Positions 56,213 through 64,000 of a stretch of DNA of 64,000 bases are shown piece after piece. Position 1 is the first letter of the stretch, and every line of letters starts with the position of its first letter. The position numbers and the translations under genes were made by a program. This stretch comes from Zizania palustris. Lineage: Eukaryota; Streptophyta; Magnoliopsida; Poales; Poaceae. The stretch is from the NCBI GenBank assembly GCA_019279435.1, contig JAAALK010000288.1:76356255-76420254 (forward strand), in the 5' to 3' direction. The notes beneath the pieces are model-generated. The model had not been told where the DNA came from. It was given only the letters and a program-made list of their open reading frames with translations, and made no database searches.

Positions 56213-58663
56213 ATGGATAGAGGCAGTAAAATTCCTCTGTTCGATGGGACAGATTTTGCATACTAGAAGGTGCGCATGGAGGCTTACTTGTTAAGCCAAG
56301 GAAATGCAATTTGGGAGATTGTGGACTCACAATACTCCATCCCTGAGACTCGCACCTCTCAGACTGAGAAAGATCAGTATAATGCCAACTCCAAGGCAAG
56401 AAATATACTGTTCATCGGTTTGAGCCGGAGTGAGTTCGATAGGGTGCAGCACCTTAGGACTGCTAGGGAAATTTGGACAACACTCACTGTTTTTCATGAG
56501 GGCTCTACTCAAATTAAGGCCAGGCGCCAAAGCACCTACAACCAATAGTATCAGTTGTTTGTGCAGGCACCTGGTGAATCTGTAGATGCCATGTTTTCTC
56601 GCTTTGATGCGATAGTGAGTAACTTGCGATCCAACGGGACGCTTGCTTACAGTGATCACGATAGGACTATCAAGCTTCTCTATGCTCTTGACCGTAGCAT
56701 ATGAGAAGTAAAGATATCCAGCATTGAGGAGTCCGCAGGATATGACACTTTGACCTGCGATGAACTCTTTAGCAAGCTGAAGTCCATAGAGATTGCCAAG
56801 GCATCTCTTGCAGTGCACAGAAGCTCTTTGCCACAACAATTGGCATTGGTTTCTAGCACTAGCCGTGGCACCGCTGCAGAACCAAGCACATCTGGTACTT
56901 GTGTTCTTGCAGATGGTTTTGCTTTGTCCTCCCTGGTCTCCGTCACAAAGGAGCAGGTGGACACTCTAGATGATGATGAGCTTGCTCTCATTGCCCGGAG
57001 GTTCACCCGTTTTCATCATGAGAGACGGGATCAGAGGAGAAGTGGTTTTGGTGGTTGTTTTGAATGCGGTGACACTTCTCACATCAAGGCAAATTGCCCT
57101 AAGCTCAAAAAGAGAGATGAGAGTGAGCGCCCCAAATACCACAAGAAGGAGAGGAAACCCTTTGTGAAGGGCAAGCGCGGCAAGATGGCTAAGAAAGTAG
57201 CCAAGGCCGCTTCCGGAGCTTTTGTTGCTGCTCTCAGCGACATCGACACGTCCTCAACTGAGGAGTCGAGCTCTGAGGAGGAGTCCCCAAGGAAGGAGGA
57301 CAAGAAGGGACGAGACTTCACCGGCCTTTGCTTCATGGCCGACAGCGATCACAGCGGCGATGAGCTTGACTCATCTGAGGTAACACTATCATCTGACCAG
57401 CTACTAATTAAATTAGATGAGCTGAATGAAGTAGTGCTTGGTCAGGATAGATTACTTGTGCAAGCCGCTAGAGAAAGAAAAGACCTTAGACTTAGGCTAG
57501 AATCTATTTCTACTGAATATGTCATGCTTAAGTCTAAGTTTAATGATGCTGAATGTGAATCCTGTTCTGTTGTCATGAGTGAGCTTGCTCGGTTGCGTTC
57601 TGTACATGCTCAAACTCTTTCTGAGCTTGAGACTGCACAGAAGCAGCTTTTGGAGGTGGATTCTAGACCTCATGATGTTACTGATTGCATGAACTGCTCT
57701 TTATTACGCGAAAGCATTAATTTACGTGATAAGCATGTTCATGATTTGGAGGCTAGATTGGAGAGGGCCGGTAGTTCTAAGGATGTGCAACCTGTTTGTG
57801 ACACTTGCATTACCCTTAAGGACCAACTAGGCACTGTTAGAGAGCGAGCTGAGAACCTCATGTCTGAAAATGAATACCTCCTTTCCGTGGTTAATAAATG
57901 CATTGAGGGAAAGGGTAGGATGGATTTGCTCTTGGCCAAGACCAAGTTGTGTGCTTACAGAGCAGGGCTAGCTCTAGGTTTGGGTTTTGAGAGGATTTCT
58001 TCAGACAGTAAGACCAAAACTGTTTTTACCTCTCCCACTACCTTAGAGAAAGAAAGAGCTCTGTTAGACACCCCACCAGCCAAGAAACCTACCCGAGCTC
58101 AAAAGAAAACCACTCCTCCTGCCAAGAAAAATCATCCCAAGAAAACCACTCAGAAAAAACCCAAGGAGCCTGTGAGAGTTGCTCCTGTGACCCATGAGAG
58201 TGCCCCCAGGAGAGTGTTTCATTGTTCCTATTGTCAGCGGGCGGGTCATTTGGTTGGGTTTTGTTTTTGTCGCATCAAGGATGAGCGACGCTCTCAGGCG
58301 ATGAGTTACCAGGACATGCATTACCCATCTTTAGGTATGCATGAGTCTGAGATGTACTATCGTCCTGCTTTTGAGGCTCCTCGTGCTTCTCGGAGAGGTT
58401 TTGCTCCTCGAGGTGTTCACCATGTTCCATATGGTGGTAGACCTCGGGCTAGCAGATTTGTACCTCGTCAGAGTAGGAGACCTCGACATGTTGTTCGTTC
58501 ACAGCATGTAGGTAGACCTCGCACTTTGCATCATCCAGATTATCATGTGCGTAGACCGTCTACTTTTACTGTGCCTACTACTCGTGTCACTCAGTGCTGG
58601 ATGCCTCATCATTATTTCACTCACCCCAGGACTGAGCGATCGAGATATTCTTATCATGTGTAG
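56213..58663 (+). pseudogene. gag: gag of Sirevirus B2 with three nonsense codons
   Basis: Collinear with B1 Gag. Stops at 56264 (TAG where B1 has the Trp codon of AYWKV), 56546 (TAG for Gln) and 56702 (TGA for Trp) all lie in the N-terminal Gag domain; the rest is open to the TAG at 58661. The knuckle CFECGDTSHIKANC and the second knuckle CSYCQRAGHLVGFC are preserved. All three changes are of the C-to-T/G-to-A kind. Confidence 0.92.
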
Positions 58664-60597
58664 GCGACAGATCGAGGCTTGGAGCGCACGTGGATCATGG
58701 ACTCCGGTTGTTCGCGCCACATGACCGGAGATGCAGCTTGGTTCTCCAGCCTCACCACAACCAAGCAAAGGGAACATATCACCTTCGGAAACAATCGAAG
58801 GAGTAGAGTGAAAGGTAAAGGTGTGGTAAGAATTAACTCGAATTTCACTCTCAAAGATGTTGCTTTGGTTGAAAACCTGGGATACAATTTGTTGTCTGTA
58901 TCTCAGTTGCTTGATGAGGGCTTCGAAGTGCGATTCCATCGCGATACTTCGCAAGTGCTCAATTCTGATGGCGTTGTGGTGTGTAAGATCTTTAGAGTTG
59001 GGAGAGTTTTTGGAGCTGATTTTTCAGAGTCATCTGGTTCTTCTCACTGTCTTGTTGCACATTCAACCTCTGAGCTTTGGAAGTGGCATAGGATACTAGG
59101 TCATATGAGCTTTGAGTTGCTCGCTCGTCTGACCGCCCTAGGTCTGATCCGAGGATTGCCCAAGCTCAAGTTTGAGAAGAATTTAGTTTGCGCTCCTTGT
59201 CGACATGGAAAAATGATTGTTGCTTCGCATTCGACAGTCACCACAGTGATGACTGAACAGCCCGGAGAACTTCTCCACATGGACACTGTAGGTCCTTCTC
59301 GGGTCAATTCTTTAGGCGGCAAGTGGTATGTATTAGTTATTGTCGACGATTTCTCTCGTTACTCTTGGGTCTTCTTTCTTGCCAGCAAGGACGAAGTGTT
59401 TTCACACTTTCGGAGCTTGGCTTTGAGACTTTTTACTGAACTCCCTGGTGCATTGAAATTCATTCGAAGTGATAATGGCACTGAGTTCAAAAATAGTCTC
59501 TTTGTTGACTTTTGCATGGAGCATGGCATAGAACATCAATTCTCTGCTCCGCGGGTTCCTCAACAAAACGGTGTTGTTGAGAGAAAGAACCGCACTTTGG
59601 TTGAGATGGCTAGGACGATGCTTGATGAGCATAGGACTCCTAGAAAATTCTGGGCTGAGGCCATGAACACTACTTGCTACATCTCAAACCGAATCTTCTT
59701 GCGCTCAATTTTAAATTTGACATCTTATGAGCTGCGTTTTGGGAGACAGCCCAAGGTTACTCATCTTCGAGTTTTTGGCTGTCGCTGCTTTATCCTAAAA
59801 CGTGGTAACTTGGATAAATTTGAGTCGCGCTCTTCTGACGGGATCTTTTTGGGTTACACAACACATGGTCATTCTTATCGTGTTTTTAATTTAGAGACTA
59901 ACACTGTCATCGAGTCATGTGATGTGACTTTTGATGAATCAACCCCCTCTGTTAGTTCTGCTTTTGAACAGGCAAATGAACACGACATGGAACAGACCTT
60001 ATTCGAAGAAGAAGATCCCGGAGAATTCGAGGATGAACCCCTACTACCCTCGACATCGACCCCCGAAGCTGACCCCGCTTCAACTACTTCGGCACGAGGT
60101 CCCGAAGCAACTACCTCGACATCGGTCATCTTGGACCACTCCAACGCACAAGTTGAGGGGGAGACTGCATCCCGCCGTGAGGCTCCACATCATGTTCAAA
60201 GGATGCACCCTCCCGAGCAGATCATTGGTGAGCTTGATCAAAGGGTAACATGTTCTCATGCTCATTTCACTAATGCTGCTTTTGTTGCTTCTTTCGAGCC
60301 CTTAGATGTTAGTCATGCACTTTCTGATTCTAGTTGGATCAATGCAATGCATGAAGAGCTTGAAAATTTTGAGAGAAACAAAGTCTGGACTTTAGTTGAT
60401 CCTCCACCTAATGTTCATTTCATTGGAACAAAATGGATTTTCAAAAACAAACAAGGGGAGGACGGGACTATAGTTAGAAACAAGGCTAGACTTGTAGCTC
60501 AGGGCTTTTCTCAACTAGAAGGGATTGATTTTACTGAAACTTTTGCACCTGTTGCTCGCCTTGAGGCCATTAGGATTTTGCTTGCCTTTGCGACATC
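58664..60597 (+). pseudogene. pol: pol of Sirevirus B2, truncated in reverse transcriptase
   Basis: In frame after the gag TAG, like B1. Contains protease (DSGCSRHMTG), the whole integrase (HRILGHMSFE, CAPCRHGK, SDNGTEF, NGVVERKNR) and the start of reverse transcriptase up to RILLAFAT. A Sirevirus A2 LTR begins at 60598 and ends the frame. The product would lack the polymerase active site. Confidence 0.93.
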
Positions 60598-62198
60598 TGA
60601 GGAGCCATGCCGAATAGCGTGGGCCTCATGGCTCCAGATGTGATGAGTCATTGTCAACGATAGTCAAAGAGGACTGAAAAGAGAGAGAAGACCTGCTGCG
60701 TCTGGGCCGCGTGTGACTCAGGTACACGGGCAGCGAGCGACTGTCGGGCAGAGGGGCCGCGAAGTCGGGCTGGCCCAATCCGGGTACATGGGCTAGGAGC
60801 AGTAGAGGATCCACTGGACTGTTGACCGGGATTGACTCAGGTACACGGGCGGCGAGTGATTGCCGGGCTGAGGGAGCCGCGGAATCGGGCCGGCCCAATC
60901 CGGGTACCCGGTGCGAAGACGGTGGACGCTTTGTCAGTTTCAGCGCAAAACTGACGACCGTTGATTTCGGATCTGACCGTCCTGAGGCGAAGGCGTAGCT
61001 GCTACGAAAGCTCCGCATCAGGACAAGTTACCTTTATTTAGGTTTTTACTATTTTGCCTTTAGGCCCACAGTCTGTCAGTCGAGTCTGTAAAAATATCCT
61101 AAGGGCAGTTTGGTCTTTTCCATTTATTTTAGCGTCTGTAAAAAACCCTAGGGGTATTTCTGCATTTTACCCATTTATTGGGCTGCCTATAAAAAGGCCC
61201 CAATCCCTAGGGTTAGGGTTAACTCTTTTCAATTAAAAATTTCTGAGTTCATTTTTTACACCTGTCTCCTTCCTCCCAGCCGCCACTGCTCTTTCCCAGT
61301 TTTCACATCACCGGCATCGATTTTTCCTTCGAGCCACCGTGGAAGTTGCCAGCGTTGGATCCGGTTTTCTCAGGGAATACTATTCCCGGTTTTTCTTCTT
61401 CCTGGTTTTCTCTGCAACCCGGCTGGTGTTGTGTGGCGGCGGAGAACGCAACAGGCGGCGGCGGCGATTGGTTGTGCTACGAGGAAAACGCGTGAGCAGC
61501 GCTTAGCGCTAAGCGACGCACGTGGCAAAGTGCTGCACAGCTGTTTGCTTGCGACAACACCACGCCGATAGAGAAGATTCGAGCGGAAGCAGGAAGGCGT
61601 GACATGTGAGCGAAGAAGCCAGGAACCAGGAGCTATTAGCGCACGCAAATCAAGGTACCACTGTAGCAACACGATTAGGATTAAACTAATTACTTTTTCC
61701 TCGAAAATCGTGTCTATGCTTTTGTCTCATAGTTTTAGCCGGATTAAAATTGCTCCCTGGTAATTTCACCTTGTCTTGATTTACGAGCATAAACAGAGTT
61801 TTTGTTGTTCAGTTATTTTTATTCTGTGATATGCATATACATTGATTCATCTGTGTAAATCCAATTGCATGTCATATGTCTGTTTAAATGCATGATAACC
61901 GTAACATTTGTTTTATGTCTACACATTTGTGTGAACTATGAGTTTAATTAAATACTTGTTGAATCTAATGATTAATCTGTGAGTAATCTTTTAATCTGCC
62001 TATTAGCACTGTGTTGGTGTCTTTTCGATTAGGACACCGGTCGTTTTTAGGCTAGATCTTTTTAGGTCCTGTTGATCTGTTTATTTTTCCTTGCTAAGTC
62101 TGTCGAGGTGCGTTGGGTTTTGGGAGCAGGCCATTGATTCGAAAGAATTTTTTAGGCGCCCATTCACCCCCCCTCTGGTCGCTACTTTCGGTCCTACA
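60598..62198 (+). repeat. 5' LTR of Sirevirus A2 (1601 bp)
   Basis: Starts TGAGGAGCCATG and ends TTTCGGTCCTACA like A1, with TATAAAAA at 61187-61194. The first 640 bp and last 200 bp match A1; the middle is different and about 420 bp shorter, without the TTCGAAG array. Confidence 0.9.
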
Positions 62199-62200
62199 AG

Positions 62201-62212
62201 TGGTATCAGAGC
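62201..62212 (+). promoter_or_regulatory. Primer-binding site (initiator tRNA-Met), A2
   Basis: TGGTATCAGAGC two bases after the LTR end. Confidence 0.92.
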
Positions 62213-62263
62213 CTGGTTAGGGTTTTTCCATACCTTAACCGGTTCTAAACCCCAGTAGTGATC

Positions 62264-64000
62264 ATGACGTCTCCTGGCAAGGTCCCGTCCTTGGAAGCTT
62301 ATGGCTATAATTATTGGAAGACTCGCATGCGAGCCTATCTCATGAGCCAAAGCTCGGACATCTGGGACATTTGCGTTCACGCTACGTTTGTCATATTGCC
62401 AGTTGCTGAGCGTGATTCTCCTGGTATCATTGCCCAGCATGTGAACAATAGCAAAGCGGTGAACATCTTGTTTTCTGGTTTAGGTCCCACTGAGTTTGAG
62501 CGTGTGAGCCATCTCTCCACTGCGAGAGAAATCTGGGCGACCCTCCAGGCACACCATGAGGGGACAGCTCAGGTCAAGGCTCGGCTCTATCAGACCTACC
62601 GGCGTGAGTACGAGAACTTCACACAAAAGCCGGGTGAATCTGTTGAAGCGTTGTTTGGTCGTTTTCAGTCGATCATAAACAAGCTTCGGGACAACAAGGC
62701 TGAGGGTGTTCAGTTGGTCTCAGATCATGAACAGGCACTCAAGGTTCTTCATACCTTGGACCCAAAGATCTGGGAGATCAAGGTATCCTCTATCATTGAG
62801 AGCACTTCTTATGATACCTTGACCATCTCTGATTTGTTTAGCAAGCTGAAGGCCACCGAGGTTGATACCCAGTTGAGATCAAATCTCACTGGCTCTGGAT
62901 CAAAGTCTCTGGCCCTTGCTACACCTTCTGTTGATCCCTCTTCTGTGAGTTGTGTTGGGTTCTCTTTGATGTCTATCACTGAGGATCAGCTTGAGTCGTT
63001 GGGAGATGATGATTTGTGTCTTTTTAACAACCGGGTGCGTCGTGTCTATGATAAGAGGATGTTCAAAAGACACGGCACAAAGACCAGATGCTTTGAGTGT
63101 GGTGATCCAGGACACTTCATCGCCGACTGCCCCAAGCGCAATGGCCACAAGAAAGGCACCAGTGGTGGCTTCCATGACTCCGGCAAGCACGACAGTTCCT
63201 CCTTCAACAAGGGCAAGCCAAAGACCAGATTCTTCAGAAAGGCCCTGAAGGACTACCGGCGAGAGAACAAGAAGCGCGACAAGGCCTTCTTCGCTGAGAT
63301 GGAGAAAAGCTACTCCAAGCAGTCCACATCTTCTTCCTCTTCATCGAGCTCGAGCGATGATGAGATCATCATCAGGAAGGGGAAGGACAAGGACGATCCA
63401 GCAGGTCTTTGCTTCATGGCCTTCGGTGACAGACCGAAGAGCCGCTCACATCAGCGCCGAAGATCCCGCAAGAGCTTCTGCTCAATGGCTCTTGGGGATA
63501 AGGAAGAGAAGAGCTCCTCCGATGACTCCGACGACGACGACAACGAAAAGGTATCATCCTATGAACGCGAAATCGTTGATTTACTTGAAAGCAATCGTCA
63601 GGAGTTAAAGTATCGGGAAAAACTGCTTAGAGGGGCTAAGAAGAGGATAGATGAGTTAGAGAGTGAGCTTGTCGTGGCCAACAGCAGAATTGAGAGTCTA
63701 TCTTCTTCCCCTTGCTTGGGTGATAGCAGTGAGTGCCCAAAGTGTGAGGTGCTTTTGTGTGACCTGTCGACTCTGAAGTCCAGGTACACAGAAAGGGTTG
63801 ATGAGAGGGACGCTTTGGCCACTGAGCTTGAAAGCGCTCAGCTGGAGCTGAAAGATGCTCAAGCCACTGTCGTCGTACCCTGTGCTGATTGCCCATCTCA
63901 TCTTGCTAGTTTAGCTGAGCTGAAAGTCAAGGGCGATAAGCATCTGGGTGATTTGGAGAGAATGAGAGTTGAGCTTGCGCAGACTAGGCTAGAGCTTGAG
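62264..64000 (+). CDS. gag: Gag of Sirevirus A2, 3'-truncated by window edge
   Basis: ATG at 62264 (MTSPGKVPS) opens a frame with no stop through 64000, 579 codons. The copia Gag domain (NYWKTRMRAYL, TLDPKIWEIK) is followed by the knuckle CFECGDPGHFIADC, an Arg/Lys-rich part, a Ser run, DxDDD acidic runs and a coiled coil with CPKC and CADC motifs. At the position of the first nonsense codon in A1 (24111), A2 reads through with sense codons. Confidence 0.9.
   Translation, partial: MTSPGKVPSLEAYGYNYWKTRMRAYLMSQSSDIWDICVHATFVILPVAERDSPGIIAQHVNNSKAVNILFSGLGPTEFERVSHLSTAREIWATLQAHHEGTAQVKARLYQTYRREYENFTQKPGESVEALFGRFQSIINKLRDNKAEGVQLVSDHEQALKVLHTLDPKIWEIKVSSIIESTSYDTLTISDLFSKLKATEVDTQLRSNLTGSGSKSLALATPSVDPSSVSCVGFSLMSITEDQLESLGDDDLCLFNNRVRRVYDKRMFKRHGTKTRCFECGDPGHFIADCPKRNGHKKGTSGGFHDSGKHDSSSFNKGKPKTRFFRKALKDYRRENKKRDKAFFAEMEKSYSKQSTSSSSSSSSSDDEIIIRKGKDKDDPAGLCFMAFGDRPKSRSHQRRRSRKSFCSMALGDKEEKSSSDDSDDDDNEKVSSYEREIVDLLESNRQELKYREKLLRGAKKRIDELESELVVANSRIESLSSSPCLGDSSECPKCEVLLCDLSTLKSRYTERVDERDALATELESAQLELKDAQATVVVPCADCPSHLASLAELKVKGDKHLGDLERMRVELAQTRLELE

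Larger units (their letters stand above)
54135..60597 (+). mobile_element. Sirevirus-type copia element B2, left part, defective
   Basis: Same family as B1. LTR 54135-56148, primer site 56151-56162, gag 56213-58663 with nonsense codons, pol 58664 onwards, cut at 60597 by Sirevirus A2 (duplicated site ACATC at 60593-60597). The five bases left of the LTR are TACAC. The 3' part and second LTR are outside the window. Confidence 0.92.
60598..64000 (+). mobile_element. Sirevirus-type copia element A2, left part
   Basis: Family of A1: LTR 60598-62198, primer site 62201-62212, gag from 62264 running off the window. Inserted in the reverse transcriptase region of B2. No stops were seen in the visible coding part, so it may be younger than A1. 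Confidence 0.92.

Overview
This window is nuclear DNA from a grass (Poaceae). The signs are GT-AG introns, Tourist-like and Stowaway MITEs, 2-kb-LTR copia elements of the Sirevirus type and a fragment of plant mitochondrial atp6. A panicoid grass is a reasonable guess, but the species cannot be fixed from the sequence alone.

Two same-strand paralogues of an Hsp110-class Hsp70 gene (heat shock 70 kDa protein 14/15 type) frame most of the window. Copy 1 enters already inside its first coding exon and ends at 4382. Copy 2 is complete: promoter with heat-shock elements, spliced 5' UTR, and nine coding exons at 47263-51799 giving 850 residues. The exon lengths of the two copies match except in the last exon. 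Homology continues into the 3' flanks, so this is a gene duplication later pushed apart by transposons.

The 42 kb between the copies is nearly all repetitive. From 4.8 to 11 kb there is a dense run of MITEs, several with target-site duplications readable to the base: hAT 8 bp, Tourist-like TAA, Stowaway TA, Mutator-like 9 bp. Next come a GC-rich stretch containing a 194-bp mitochondrial atp6 fragment, a probable solo LTR (13603-14512), a decayed LTR-like region and a Tourist-like MITE (17243-17557).

From 17784 to 46551 lies one nested structure. The outermost element is a Gypsy-type retrotransposon without gag-pol (TSD CTCTC) that carries a decayed, intron-containing antisense gene. Inside it sit Sirevirus A1 (20356-30848, decayed, 3' LTR truncated), a hAT element (32695-33257) and Sirevirus B1 (35361-46224). 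B1 has two 2004-bp LTRs in which I found only two differences, and its reading frames are intact, so it is a very recent insertion. The Gypsy right end is about 70 bp upstream of the first heat-shock element of Hsp110 copy 2.

Downstream of copy 2 a very decayed copia RT-RNase H fragment lies on the minus strand (52975-54134). Sirevirus B2 begins at its edge (54135), and B2 is itself cut in the reverse transcriptase by Sirevirus A2 (60598), which runs off the window with an open gag frame.

The only probable host genes are the two chaperone genes. I found no CRISPR, tRNA, rRNA or prokaryote-type system. The points most worth checking are the in-frame amber codon between gag and pol shared by B1 and B2, the CxxC/coiled-coil repeats in both Gag families, the mosaic LTR of family A, the antisense gene of the Gypsy element, and the atp6 insertion.
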